A stretch of 64,000 nt of DNA from Microbacterium sp. lyk4-40-TSB-66 (GCF_030209475.1 NZ_JARVRW010000003.1:496001-560000), one strand, 5' to 3'; positions 43,763 to 52,855 are shown, counted from the stretch's first letter. A program made the numbers and translations. Notes: generated from the letters alone by a model not told the origin.

Positions 43763-45042
43763 CCGGGCTGCGGAACCTCGGCTACGACGACCTCACGATC
43801 TGCTACATCCTCGGCCCCCTGGTCGACCTCAGCCCCGAGCGGGCGCTGACGGCGCTCAAGGACGTGCTGCGCTCCCCGCGCGGCGCGGTGCTGCTGCGCC
43901 TGCGCACCCGGGGTCGACGGTGGAAGCGCGTCGACCGGCCCACGGCTCTCGCCGCCAGCGGGCACGCGCTCGAGACGGTGGGGACGGTCCTGGACCGCTC
44001 GGAGCTGGCCGCACGCGTCCTCGAGACCGAGTTCGCATCTGGTGAGCTGCCGGTGCGCATCTTCGTCAACGACGGGATGCTGGCCCTCGCGCTTCCGCAC
44101 AGCCTGTTCGACGGCACCGGAGCCACCGCCGTCGTGAGCCTCGTGATGGAGAAGCTGGGTGCTCCGGGGGCGGACGAGGTGGCGCCCGTGCCGTGGGCCG
44201 AGGCGCCCCTGCGCGCGGCGATGAAGAAATTCGGACTGAAGGGGGTGGCCGGCATCCGGTCGGCACGGCAGACCTTCCGGTCCCTGACCGCCGCGACCGA
44301 GACCGGGTACCAGCTCTCCGAGACGCTCACGATCGCCGAGTCGCTTGCTCGCACGCGCACGGTGTCGACGTTGCTGAGGCCCGAGTCGGTGCGCATGATC
44401 GCGCTGACACCGGAGAAGGCGGTCGACGGACGCCGCCCCGCGCGCCCGCCCCTGTCGGTGAAGACGGCGAGCCTGGTGCTGCGCTGCCTGCGCGAGAGCG
44501 AGCGAGAACCCGTGGACTTCCGCGTGGTGGTGCCCGTCGACGCCCGCCGCTGGGTGGCGAAGGGGTTCGACGCCGAGGGGAACTTCTCCCCGTCCGTGCC
44601 CATGGGGCGCCTGCTCGCCGACGACTGGAGCGCGACGGCGCTGGCCGAGCGCGTCTCCGCCGCGAACAAGGCGGGCGTGCCCATCGCCTGGTTGCTCGCG
44701 ACCACGCTGAGCGCCTTGAAGAACGCCGTCCGTCACCCCCGCGCCGCGCGACGATCGGGTGAGGCGACCCCGCGGGTCCCCTTCGAGATCCACGTTTCGC
44801 TGCCCACGACCGAGGTGGCTGTCTCCGAGGAGCTGATGCCGCGTGTCGAGGCCGACACCTTCGTCGGCGGCATGCCGGCGCACCGGCACCTGCCCCTGGG
44901 CGTCTGGGTCGAGGTCGCCCCCCTTCGGGACTGCCTGCACGTGATCGTCCGCGACGAGACCGGTCTGTTCGACCTCGACGGATTCGGTGAACGGCTGCAC
45001 GCCATGATCGCCATGACCGCCGAGTCGGGGAGACGTCCGTGA
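43759..45042 (+). CDS. HxxxD-type acyltransferase (PapA/condensation-like)
   Basis: A 427-residue protein starting at ATG 43759, overlapping the GT stop by 4 bp. The motif LPHSLFDGTGA (HxxxDG) at ~115 marks the chloramphenicol-acetyltransferase-like superfamily (PapA, wax synthase and NRPS condensation domains), whose histidine catalyses acyl transfer to an alcohol or amine. Two-lobed architecture of normal length. No PKS or NRPS genes are near; it sits between a glycosyltransferase and the flippase, so it probably acylates the EPS repeat unit or its carrier before export (inference). The acyl donor is unknown. Confidence 0.72.
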   Translation: MTGLRNLGYDDLTICYILGPLVDLSPERALTALKDVLRSPRGAVLLRLRTRGRRWKRVDRPTALAASGHALETVGTVLDRSELAARVLETEFASGELPVRIFVNDGMLALALPHSLFDGTGATAVVSLVMEKLGAPGADEVAPVPWAEAPLRAAMKKFGLKGVAGIRSARQTFRSLTAATETGYQLSETLTIAESLARTRTVSTLLRPESVRMIALTPEKAVDGRRPARPPLSVKTASLVLRCLRESEREPVDFRVVVPVDARRWVAKGFDAEGNFSPSVPMGRLLADDWSATALAERVSAANKAGVPIAWLLATTLSALKNAVRHPRAARRSGEATPRVPFEIHVSLPTTEVAVSEELMPRVEADTFVGGMPAHRHLPLGVWVEVAPLRDCLHVIVRDETGLFDLDGFGERLHAMIAMTAESGRRP

Positions 45043-46313
45043 GCGCTGTGATGCGGGTCTTCAACTCGCCGATGACGATGCTCGGCTCGCGCCTGTCGGT
45101 CGCGGCGCTGGGCTTGATCAGCGCTCCGCTGATCGCGCACGCGCTGGGTCCGAGCGGCCGCGGCGAGACGGCGTCGGCCCTGGCCGCGATGTACCTGGTG
45201 CCGATCGTGCTGGCATTCGGGATGCCGTTCGAGGTGCGCCGACGCGTGCTCGCCGACGGGAGCATGGGCGCGGTGCGCACGGCTCGGCGGCTGGCCCTGC
45301 TGACGGTGGTTCCGGCGGGACTGCTCGCGTGGCTGGCCGTGTCCACCCTGTTCGCGGGATTCGACACCGGCGCCGCGGTCGCGGTCGTGGTCGCGTTGGC
45401 CTGCACGCCCCTCATGGTGTGCTGGATGATCGACATCGGCGTGGTCGGTGCCCAACGGCGTTTCGGGGCGGTCGCCCTCCTGCAGGCGACCCAGCCGATC
45501 GTGTACGTCGGCGGCATCCTGCTTCTGGCGCTGATGGATGCCATGAGCGTCGCCGGCGTCATCTGGGCGAACGTCATCGGTTCGGCGGCCACCGCCCTCC
45601 TCGGCGCGATGCTCAACCGCACCCATCGGGCGGAGCCGGTGCCGTGGAAGCCGCTGCTGCGCGGCAGCTCGACCTTCTACGGGGCGCAGGCCTCGGACGC
45701 GGCGTACCAGCGGCTCGACCAGGTGTTGATGCTGCCGCTGATCGGCTCGCACGAGGCGGGGCTGTACTCCGTCGCGGTGACCATCGGAACCCTTCCGGTC
45801 TTCCTCGCCCACGCGGTCGCGGCCCCCGTCTTCGCCGACATCTCGCACTCGAGCGGCCGTGCCCGGGTCCGCGCCACGGGTGAGGCGATCCGGTCGGCGT
45901 TCGTGGTCGGACTCGCCTCGGCGATCTTCCTCGCGGTCGTCTCCCCGTGGGGTGTCCCTCTGCTCTTCGGCGCGGCGTTCACCGACGCCCTGCCGGCGGT
46001 GATGGTCGCGATCCTCGGCTCGCTGTTCGTCGTCGTGGCCGTCAGCGCCGGGGAGGTGCTCTCGGCGCAGAACCTGGGTATGCGTCTGACGATCGCGCAG
46101 GGTTCGGGTCTCGTCACGTGCCTCGTGCTGCTGTTCAGCTTCGGCCCGATCTTCGGCGCCAACGCCGCGGCGATCGCGAATGCGAGCGGTGTCGTCATAG
46201 CGTTGACCGTGATGCTGCTCTCCATCCGACCCCCGGTCCGCACGATCGTGCCGCGTCCCTCCGACGCGCTGCTCGTCGTGCGTCGCCTCACCGGCCGAGG
46301 CGGCACGATGTGA
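45039..46313 (+). CDS. Wzx-type oligosaccharide flippase
   Basis: A 424-residue MOP-superfamily membrane protein with about 12 hydrophobic segments, starting at GTG 45039 overlapping the acyltransferase stop. The opening segment SRLSVAALGLISAPLIAHALGPSGRGE is typical of polysaccharide flippases, as is the FYGAQASDAAYQRLDQVLMLPLIGSHEAGLYSVAVT region. It would move the lipid-linked EPS repeat unit across the membrane. It is followed by the Wzy-like gene with a 4-bp overlap, and with the Wzz-like protein it makes a standard Wzx/Wzy system. Confidence 0.9.
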   Translation: MSAVMRVFNSPMTMLGSRLSVAALGLISAPLIAHALGPSGRGETASALAAMYLVPIVLAFGMPFEVRRRVLADGSMGAVRTARRLALLTVVPAGLLAWLAVSTLFAGFDTGAAVAVVVALACTPLMVCWMIDIGVVGAQRRFGAVALLQATQPIVYVGGILLLALMDAMSVAGVIWANVIGSAATALLGAMLNRTHRAEPVPWKPLLRGSSTFYGAQASDAAYQRLDQVLMLPLIGSHEAGLYSVAVTIGTLPVFLAHAVAAPVFADISHSSGRARVRATGEAIRSAFVVGLASAIFLAVVSPWGVPLLFGAAFTDALPAVMVAILGSLFVVVAVSAGEVLSAQNLGMRLTIAQGSGLVTCLVLLFSFGPIFGANAAAIANASGVVIALTVMLLSIRPPVRTIVPRPSDALLVVRRLTGRGGTM

Positions 46314-47827
46314 CCGCAGCCACGACCGCCGTGCACACGCGCCGAGCGCCGCTCGGCGCCCGCATGATGTCGGCGATCGCGCCGTACGGCTGGTCGGGGT
46401 TGGGGGTGTTGTGGCTCGGCATCCTGCTCCTGGCGTTCGTCCTGCCCGCCAACGGCGTGACCTCGGCGTTCCTGAAGGGGTCGGCTGCCACCGCGTTCGG
46501 CGCGATCAAGGACGCACTCCTCCTGGGGCTGTTCCTCCTGGTGATCGTGACGGGGCGGATTCGGCGCGTTCCCGTCCCGATCGTCGTGATCGTGCTGATG
46601 ATCGTCGGGCTGGGGCTGGTCTCGGGGGCGTGGACGTCGAGCTTCACCCAGGCGGCGTACGGGTGGCGGAACGACTTCCTGCCGTTCTTGGCCCTCATCG
46701 TCACCCCGGCCGTGCTCGACCGGCGCCATGTGCCGATCCTGGCGACCGTCTTCATCGTGGTCGCGCAGATCGCCGCGATCACCACGATCGTGACGTGGAG
46801 CCAGGGGCTGAAGTGGCTCTTCACGCTCGGGGTGTTCCCGGTGCCGGAGGGGGAACCCTTCCCCTCGTCCCTCTTCGTCGCCGGCAGCATCGTGCCGCGC
46901 GGGTTCAGTCCCTACACCGCTCCCAATGAGAGCGCGGCGGTGGCGACGATGATGCTCGCGGTGCTGTGGACGCGCCCGCGCTGGCCCCTGTGGCTGAAGG
47001 CGGGTCTCACGGTCCTGCCGCTCGTGGCCATCTACCTCACGCAGTCGCGCAGCGGGTATCTCGGGCTCGCCCTCCTCGCGGCGGCGCTGGTGTCGTGGGG
47101 GATCTTCCGTGCGCGTCCCGTGATGACGTGGGCCTTCCTGACGATCATGGCAGCCGCGGGTGTCGCGGGGATCACGCTGTACCTCTTCATCGACAAGGTC
47201 GTCTCGCATATCGCCGACCCCTCACTCATCGGACACAGTGACAGCCTTCTCGAGAACATTCCCTTTCTCGTCACGCACCCGTTCGGATACGGATTGGGAA
47301 TGGTCGGGCCGCGCGCCCTGAATTACTCGAGCGACGCGATTCTGGTGGAGAGCTTCTTCCTGCTCCTCGCCATCGAATCCGGAATTCTCGTGATGCTGCT
47401 GTTCGGCGTGCTGCTGGTGTACCTGTTCCAGGGCGGCCTGCGCGCGCGCACGCTCGACGGGTTCCTCCCCGCGGCGGTCATCGCGGCCTCGCTCGTCAGC
47501 TTCACCGTGCTCCCGACGCTGCAGGAGGGCCCGGTGGCCTACACCCTGTGGATCCTGTGCGGCATGGGAGTGGTCGCCGCGCGCGCCGGAGGGACGTACC
47601 GTCCGGTGGCTCGGCGCGCGGTCACGCCGGCCGGCGACCCCTCGACGCCGACGCCGACGGCCCCCGAGACGGGCACGGCGACGCCCGTCGGCACTCCCGT
47701 CGGCACGCTCGACGTTGCGCCCGGGCAGCGCCGGCGCCGGGCCCCCGCGGGAGCGTCAGGCGAAGGGGACGACGGGCGCCGCGGGAGCCGGCGAAGCCTT
47801 CGGGGCGCGGGAGACGACGGCGCCTAG
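46310..47827 (+). CDS. Wzy-type O-antigen polymerase/ligase
   Basis: A 505-residue polytopic membrane protein with 10-12 segments, starting at GTG 46310 (GTGA overlap). The long extracytoplasmic loop and the YLTQSRSGYLGLALL motif match the O-antigen ligase/polymerase (Wzy_C) family; GFSPYTAPNESAAVATMMLAVLW precedes it. The C-terminal ~75 residues are a low-complexity Pro/Thr and Arg-rich tail (PSTPTPTAPETGT...). The 3' end overlaps the convergent Wzz-like gene by 72 bp. It polymerises the EPS repeat units outside the membrane (known for the family). Confidence 0.85.
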   Translation: MTAATTAVHTRRAPLGARMMSAIAPYGWSGLGVLWLGILLLAFVLPANGVTSAFLKGSAATAFGAIKDALLLGLFLLVIVTGRIRRVPVPIVVIVLMIVGLGLVSGAWTSSFTQAAYGWRNDFLPFLALIVTPAVLDRRHVPILATVFIVVAQIAAITTIVTWSQGLKWLFTLGVFPVPEGEPFPSSLFVAGSIVPRGFSPYTAPNESAAVATMMLAVLWTRPRWPLWLKAGLTVLPLVAIYLTQSRSGYLGLALLAAALVSWGIFRARPVMTWAFLTIMAAAGVAGITLYLFIDKVVSHIADPSLIGHSDSLLENIPFLVTHPFGYGLGMVGPRALNYSSDAILVESFFLLLAIESGILVMLLFGVLLVYLFQGGLRARTLDGFLPAAVIAASLVSFTVLPTLQEGPVAYTLWILCGMGVVAARAGGTYRPVARRAVTPAGDPSTPTPTAPETGTATPVGTPVGTLDVAPGQRRRRAPAGASGEGDDGRRGSRRSLRGAGDDGA

Positions 47828-49102
47828 CACCTCGCTGCGGACCGTGCGCAGCCGGTCGGTCGCCGTGGCGATGTCGGCCGCACCCGACACGCCGACACCG
47901 GCCACCAGCAGCGTGGTGTCGGCCAGCTTGCTGAGCAGCACTGCGTCGGTGGCCGTCAGCACCGCGGGCGAGTCGATGAGGACGTGGTCGAACCGACGGG
48001 CCAACTGGGACAGCACGCGTTCCATGGCGGCGGTGCCGATGAGGTTGCTCGGGTTGGCTGCCGTCCGCCCGGCCGGCAGCACGGTGACGCCCTCTGCGGT
48101 GCGGGTCAGCGACGCGGGGTCGGGCAGCGCCGCGCTGTTCAGCAGCTGGACCAGGGTGGGCGCGCCGCGGGGCGTCTTGAAGACGTCGACCATCACCGGG
48201 GAACGCAGGTTCGCGTCGATGACCAGCACCGAACGGCCGACTTGGGCCATCGCGGCGGCCAGATTGGCGACGACGACGCTCTTGCCGTCGCCCTCGCGGG
48301 CCGAGGTCACCAGCAGGACGCGCGCCACCGAGGGCGTTCCGTACAGCAGTGACGTCCGCAGCATCCGGAACGACTCGGCCGCGGGGCCGTCCTCGTCGAC
48401 GAGCGTGGGTCCCTTGCGCAGGCCGCCGTCGAAGGGCACCGATTCGACGACGCTCAGGTCGGTGTGCGCGGTGACGTCGGCGGCGGAGTGGATGCGACCG
48501 TCGCGGAGGTGGCGGAGCGCGATGATGCCCACGCCGAGGATGAGTCCGGTCGCGCCGCCGATGAGCAGATACACCGGCAGGTCGGGGGTGAGGGGCGAGT
48601 TCGGCACCGGGGTGGACTCGAGAACGCGCAGGTTGACACGGCTGGGACCGCCGTCGGACGTGCCCTCGAGCTCGCGGACGTACTGGGTTAGGCTGGCCGC
48701 CACGGTGTCGGCGATCTGCGCCGCGCGCTCGCCGTCGGCATCCACGACGTCGATGGACATGATGGCCGTGTTCGGCATGGGCACGGCGGTGATCTCGGCC
48801 GCGAGCTCGCTCACGGTCATGTCGAGATCGAGCTCGGAGATCACCGGCTCGAGCACGGAGGCCGAGGTGGCGAGGGCGACGTAGGAGGGGACGCGCGCCG
48901 CGGCGCTGGTGAAGGAGGCCCCCACGTCGGTGCTCGACTGGCTCGAGACTGTGCTCAGCGACACCAGCACGGTGGTCTGAGCGCGATATTCCGGCACCGC
49001 GGTGACCGTGACGGCCGCCGCCGCCGCCAAGCCCACGGCGACGAAGATCGAAATGGTCAGCCAGCCTTTACGAATCAGTCGTCCGTATTCGCGTATCCCC
49101 AC
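47756..49102 (-). CDS. Wzz/BY-kinase-like chain-length protein (lacks Tyr cluster)
   Basis: A 448-residue polysaccharide co-polymerase. GTG 49102 is preferred over ATG 49141 because AGGAG lies 8 nt upstream and the Wzz homology (GIREYGRLIRKGW) begins there. Two membrane helices (~15-37, ~175-197) flank an extracellular coiled-coil-rich region. The cytoplasmic kinase-type domain (~255-430) has Walker A SAREGDGKSVVVANLA, Walker A' VLVIDANLRSP and Walker B HVLIDSPAVL. The final 25 residues are Ala/Pro-rich with no tyrosines, so classical Tyr-cluster autophosphorylation seems absent. It controls EPS chain length with Wzx/Wzy. Confidence 0.85.
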   Translation of the reverse strand: MGIREYGRLIRKGWLTISIFVAVGLAAAAAVTVTAVPEYRAQTTVLVSLSTVSSQSSTDVGASFTSAAARVPSYVALATSASVLEPVISELDLDMTVSELAAEITAVPMPNTAIMSIDVVDADGERAAQIADTVAASLTQYVRELEGTSDGGPSRVNLRVLESTPVPNSPLTPDLPVYLLIGGATGLILGVGIIALRHLRDGRIHSAADVTAHTDLSVVESVPFDGGLRKGPTLVDEDGPAAESFRMLRTSLLYGTPSVARVLLVTSAREGDGKSVVVANLAAAMAQVGRSVLVIDANLRSPVMVDVFKTPRGAPTLVQLLNSAALPDPASLTRTAEGVTVLPAGRTAANPSNLIGTAAMERVLSQLARRFDHVLIDSPAVLTATDAVLLSKLADTTLLVAGVGVSGAADIATATDRLRTVRSEVLGAVVSRAPKASPAPAAPVVPFA

Positions 49103-49349
49103 GTGTGCGACTCCTGTCGATTCGATGATTCGTATACGCATCGAATGACACGTAGTCGGATCTGGCAGAACGTCCCTCGATTATGTCGCACACCAATGAT
49201 CAGACCGTTTCATTGAAGGCAATTCGGGGGAATACGACGCGTAACGGACACATGGCGTGCGCGCCGTGCGTGTCGCGTCCGATCGTCGACCCGGTGGGGT
49301 GGTTCGCGGCACCCCGCGTCGCGTCGGGCGACGGGTCCGCCGGGGCGGG
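49103..49349. other. Intergenic region upstream of the Wzz-like gene
   Basis: 247 bp without a credible gene; it must carry the promoter and leader of the Wzz-like gene. Locally AT-richer at 49190-49240. No clear motif recognised, and no hairpin obvious for the LacI gene end. Confidence 0.4.
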
Positions 49350-50351
49350 TCAGTGCGTCGGGGGCGCGGTCGAACCGCGGTCGACCAACTCGAACGGCAG
49401 GGTGCCCCGTCCGCGAGCCGGCCGGGCGCCGTCGAGCGCGCTCAGCACCACCTCGGCGGCGCGCTCGCCCTGCCCGCGCGCGAACTGGTCGATGCTCGTC
49501 AGCCCGAACCAGCGGCCGAGCTCGTGCCCGTCGACGCCGATGATCGAGACATCGTCGGGGACGCGCAGACCGAGTGCACGTGCAGCCAGGATCGCTCCGA
49601 TCGCCATCTCGTCGGATGCCGCGAACAGTGCCGTGGGCGCATCGTCGGACGCCAGCAGGCGGGCTGCCGCGGTCGATCCGCCCTCGATGGTGAAGTCGGC
49701 GGGTTCGACGCCGTGCGCCTCGATGCCGGAGTCGGCGAGCGTCTGCTCGAACCCGCGGCGGCGGAGGGTGGGCACCGTCGAGGCGGCCGACGCCACGGCA
49801 TCCGCTCCGATGTGGGCGAGGCGACGGTGGCCGAGCTCGAGCAGGTGCGCGGTGGCCAGGCGCCCCACGGCGAGATCGTCGACGGTGAGCGTGGTGAGCA
49901 GAGGGTTGGGGCCGGCGATCGCGACGATCGGCACGCCGAGTCCGCGCAGCGACGCCGACTCCTCGGCATCCAGTTCGAGGGCGACGGTGATGACCGCGTC
50001 GATGCGCCGCCGCCGCAGGTGGTCGTCGAAGACGCGGCGCCGTTCGGTCGGGTCGGCGCTCACGCTGTAGAGCGTGATGTCGTAGCCGCGGCGCACGAGC
50101 GCGTCGGAGATGCCGGCGAGGACGGTGCTGAAGAACCACCGATCGAGGAACGGCACGACGACCCCGACGGCCCGCGCGCGGCCGGTGGCGAGGGTCGAGG
50201 CGGCCGCCGACACCACGTAGCCCAATCGTCCGGCGGCGGCCAGCACGCGCTCGCGCGTCGCGCTGGAGACCACCCCGCGCCCGCTCAACGCCCGCGAGAC
50301 CGTGGCCGTCGACACTCCCGCGGCGCGGGCGACGTCGTCGATTCCGGCCAC
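49350..50351 (-). CDS. LacI-family repressor of the alpha-glucosidase gene
   Basis: A 333-residue LacI regulator starting at GTG 50351, where homology begins (VAGIDDVARAAGVSTATVSRALSGRG). The helix-turn-helix, hinge (VSAAASTLATGRAR) and two-lobed effector domain are complete (GVVVPFLDRWFFS, IGVDGHELGRWFG). It is 44 bp downstream of and on the same strand as the alpha-glucosidase, so probably co-transcribed. The perfect TGCAAGCGCTTGCA palindrome in that gene's promoter is the expected operator for a MalR/CcpA-like LacI protein, giving negative autoregulation. The effector is likely a maltose-type sugar. Confidence 0.88.
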   Translation of the reverse strand: MAGIDDVARAAGVSTATVSRALSGRGVVSSATRERVLAAAGRLGYVVSAAASTLATGRARAVGVVVPFLDRWFFSTVLAGISDALVRRGYDITLYSVSADPTERRRVFDDHLRRRRIDAVITVALELDAEESASLRGLGVPIVAIAGPNPLLTTLTVDDLAVGRLATAHLLELGHRRLAHIGADAVASAASTVPTLRRRGFEQTLADSGIEAHGVEPADFTIEGGSTAAARLLASDDAPTALFAASDEMAIGAILAARALGLRVPDDVSIIGVDGHELGRWFGLTSIDQFARGQGERAAEVVLSALDGARPARGRGTLPFELVDRGSTAPPTH

Positions 50352-50395
50352 GGTCTCGCGTTCTCGGATGGAGCGTTCTGGGATGCCGCGGCTGC

Positions 50396-52075
50396 TCAGG
50401 CCGTGGCGATCCAGACGGTGGTGTCGGTCGGCAGGCGCGTGCCGTCGAGCGGGCCGCTGGCGATCAGGACCTCGCCCTCGGGCAGCTCCACCGCGTCGTC
50501 GCCGAGGTTCGCGATCACGACGAGACCGCTGTTGCGCAGCGCCACCACGTCGTCGTCGAAACCGTCGAACCACTCGATGGCCCCCGCGCCGAGGTTGCGG
50601 CTGCGGCGCTCGGCGAGCAGAGCCCGGTACAGCGTGAGCGTCGAGGCGGGGTCGTCGACCTGCACGTCGTGGGCGAGCTCGGCCCATTCGGCGGGCTGCG
50701 GCAACCACGAGGCGCCCGTGTCGTTGAAGCCGTACGCGGGGGCGTCGGCGGTCCACGGGATCGGCACGCGGCAGCCGTCGCGGCCGTAGCGCTCGCCGTT
50801 CGTGCGGAACCACGTCGGGTCCTGGCGCGCGTCGTCGGGCAGATCGATGACCTCGGGCAGGCCCAGCTCCTCGCCCTGATACAGGTACGACGAGCCCGGG
50901 AGGGCCAGCATCAGCGAGGTGGCGGCGCGGGCGCGATGCAGACCCTTCACGGGGTCGGGCTTGCCGGGGGAGTCGGGGCCGATACCCGCGCCCTGCGGGT
51001 TCTCGGCGGTCAGCGCGAGGCGCGAGGCGTGGCGCACGACGTCGTGGTTCGACAGCACCCAGGTGCTGGGCGCACCGACGGCACCGTACGCGTCGAGCGA
51101 CTCGGCGATGACGGCGCGGAGCGCGGCGGCATCCCACGCGGTCTCGAGGTAGTGGAAGTTGAACGCCTGGTGCATCTCGTCGGGACGCACCCACAGCGCG
51201 GTCTGCTCCACCGTGGGCAGCCAGGCCTCGGCGCACAGCGCGCGGTCGCCGTCGTAGGCGGCGAGCACCTCGTGCCACTCGCGCCACACCTCGTGCACGC
51301 CCGGCTGACCCCAGTACGGCACCTCGTCGGCGTCGCCGCCCATGGAACCCGCGTCGGGGTCGGGGGTGTAGTCGGGCAGGCCCTCGGCCTTGATCAGGCC
51401 GTGCGCGACGTCGACGCGGAACCCGTCGACTCCGCGGTCGAGCCAGAAACGCAGGATGTCGCGGAACTCGGCGCGCACCTCGTCGTTGGTCCAGTCGAAG
51501 TCGGGCTGGGTCTCGTCGAAGATGTGCAGGTACCACTGGCCGGGCGTGCCGTCGGCCTCGGTCACGCGCTTCCACATGCCGCCGCCGAAGACGCTCTCCC
51601 AGTTGTTCGGGGGCAGCTCGCCGTTCTCGCCCTTGCCGTCGCGGAAGATGTACCGCGCCCGCTCGGGGCTGCCGGGGGCGGCCTTCAGCGCCTCCTGGAA
51701 CCAGACGTGCTGATCGCTGGAGTGATTGGGGACGAGGTCGACGATGACCCGGATGCCACGCTCGTGCGCGCCCGAGAGCATCTCGTCGAAGTCGGCCAGG
51801 GTGCCGAAGATCGGGTCGACGTCACGGTAGTCGGCGACGTCGTAGCCCGCGTCCTTCTGCGGCGAGGTCTGGAAGGGGCTGAGCCAGATGGCATCCACTC
51901 CCAACGTCTGCAGGTCGTCGAGGTGCGCGGTGACGCCGGGGAGATCGCCCAGGCCGTCGCCCGACGCGTCAGCGAACGAGCGGGGGTAGATCTGGTAGAT
52001 GACGGCGGTGCGCCACCACTCCGAGCCGGGCGCCGAGGCGAGGTCGGCGCGCGCGTCCTCCTGCGTGAAAGTCAT
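50396..52075 (-). CDS. GH13 alpha-glucosidase (oligo-1,6-glucosidase/maltase type)
   Basis: A 559-residue cytoplasmic GH13 enzyme hydrolysing alpha-glucosidic bonds. ATG 52075 is preferred over GTG 52084. Conserved regions: VDLVPNHSSDQH (region I), DGFRVDVAHG with nucleophile Asp222 (II), LCAEAWLP with acid Glu283 (III) and LSNHDVVRH with Asp345 (IV). A domain-B segment (NNWESVFGGGMWKR) is typical of alpha-1,4/1,6-glucosidases of actinobacteria. No signal peptide. The promoter carries a LacI-type operator, and the repressor gene follows. No transporter is adjacent, so its maltose-type substrate must enter via another locus. Confidence 0.92.
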   Translation of the reverse strand: MTFTQEDARADLASAPGSEWWRTAVIYQIYPRSFADASGDGLGDLPGVTAHLDDLQTLGVDAIWLSPFQTSPQKDAGYDVADYRDVDPIFGTLADFDEMLSGAHERGIRVIVDLVPNHSSDQHVWFQEALKAAPGSPERARYIFRDGKGENGELPPNNWESVFGGGMWKRVTEADGTPGQWYLHIFDETQPDFDWTNDEVRAEFRDILRFWLDRGVDGFRVDVAHGLIKAEGLPDYTPDPDAGSMGGDADEVPYWGQPGVHEVWREWHEVLAAYDGDRALCAEAWLPTVEQTALWVRPDEMHQAFNFHYLETAWDAAALRAVIAESLDAYGAVGAPSTWVLSNHDVVRHASRLALTAENPQGAGIGPDSPGKPDPVKGLHRARAATSLMLALPGSSYLYQGEELGLPEVIDLPDDARQDPTWFRTNGERYGRDGCRVPIPWTADAPAYGFNDTGASWLPQPAEWAELAHDVQVDDPASTLTLYRALLAERRSRNLGAGAIEWFDGFDDDVVALRNSGLVVIANLGDDAVELPEGEVLIASGPLDGTRLPTDTTVWIATA

Positions 52076-52084
52076 GCGGGCCAC

Positions 52085-52113
52085 GTTAGTGCAAGCGCTT
52101 GCAGTCCTGTCAA
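52085..52113 (-). promoter_or_regulatory. Alpha-glucosidase promoter with perfect LacI operator
   Basis: A perfect 14-bp palindrome TGCAAGCGCTTGCA lies at 52090-52103. On the minus strand a perfect TTGACA (-35) occupies 52113-52108, and the -10 lies about 16-17 bp on, near CACTAA (52091-52086). The operator therefore fills the spacer. The predicted start of transcription is within a few bases of the ATG, so the message may be leaderless. Confidence 0.68.
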
Positions 52114-52227
52114 TCGCGCGTGCGCGGTGGGGTGCGTGTGGTGGGTGTGCGGCGGAACGGGCGAGAAGCGGGATGCCGCGGCGCCGAGGCCTCGGTTCAG
52201 GAGAGCGCTCGCGATTAGGCTGGGTGC

Positions 52228-52752
52228 GTGCCCGACGCCTCCGCCCTCGCCCGCGCTGAATCGCTCATCACGAGCATCCCCGACTACCCGAAGCCGGGCA
52301 TCATGTTCCGCGACATCACTCCGCTGCTGACGGATGCCGCTGCCCTGCGCACCGTCGTCGAGGCGCTCGTGGAGCCTTTCGAGGGGCGCTTCGACGCCGT
52401 GGCGGGTGTCGAAGCGCGCGGGTTCCTGCTCGCGGGAGCCGCGGCCATCGTCGCGAACGTGGGGCTCATGCCGATCCGCAAGGCCGGCAAGCTGCCCCGC
52501 CCCGCGGCGAGCGTCGAGTACGACCTCGAGTACGGCTCCGCGACGATCGAGATGCACGACGACAACGCCGCCGGCGCCCGCGTGCTGCTGCTCGACGACG
52601 TGCTCGCCACCGGAGGGACCCTCCGCGCCGGCCGCGACCTGCTGCAGGCGGTCGGCAGCGAGGTCGTCGGCATCGCGACGCTGCTCGAGATCGACGGCCT
52701 GGGCGGCCGCGAGGTGCTCGGCGACGACGTGCACGCGGTCTTCCACGTCTGA
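52228..52752 (+). CDS. apt: Adenine phosphoribosyltransferase
   Basis: A 174-residue purine salvage enzyme (adenine + PRPP to AMP + PPi). GTG 52228 start. The family motifs are present: IPDYPKPGIMFRDITPLL near the N-terminus, GVEARGFLLAGAAA, RKAGKLPR, and the PRPP loop LLLDDVLATGGTL at ~120. Length is normal for Apt. It stands alone, divergent from the alpha-glucosidase. No relA or secDF genes are visible nearby. Confidence 0.94.
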   Translation: MPDASALARAESLITSIPDYPKPGIMFRDITPLLTDAAALRTVVEALVEPFEGRFDAVAGVEARGFLLAGAAAIVANVGLMPIRKAGKLPRPAASVEYDLEYGSATIEMHDDNAAGARVLLLDDVLATGGTLRAGRDLLQAVGSEVVGIATLLEIDGLGGREVLGDDVHAVFHV

Positions 52753-52855
52753 CCGGGTTCGGCCGGCGGCGGCGCGCGGCCGTCGTGCAGGGTCGGTGAT
52801 GTCCGTAACCTCAGCGTCCTGGCCCCGGGTGTAACGTCACCGGCGCCGCGGGCCG

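Noticed and set aside
49130..49141. TCGTATACGCAT, resembling the TGCATACG operators
   Set aside because: Only a partial match, 27 kb away in an EPS gene whose function is unrelated, so taken as chance.
49139..49141. ATG 49141 as the start of the Wzz-like protein
   Set aside because: Homology begins 13 residues later, at a GTG (49102) with a proper AGGAG; the upstream ATG lacks one.
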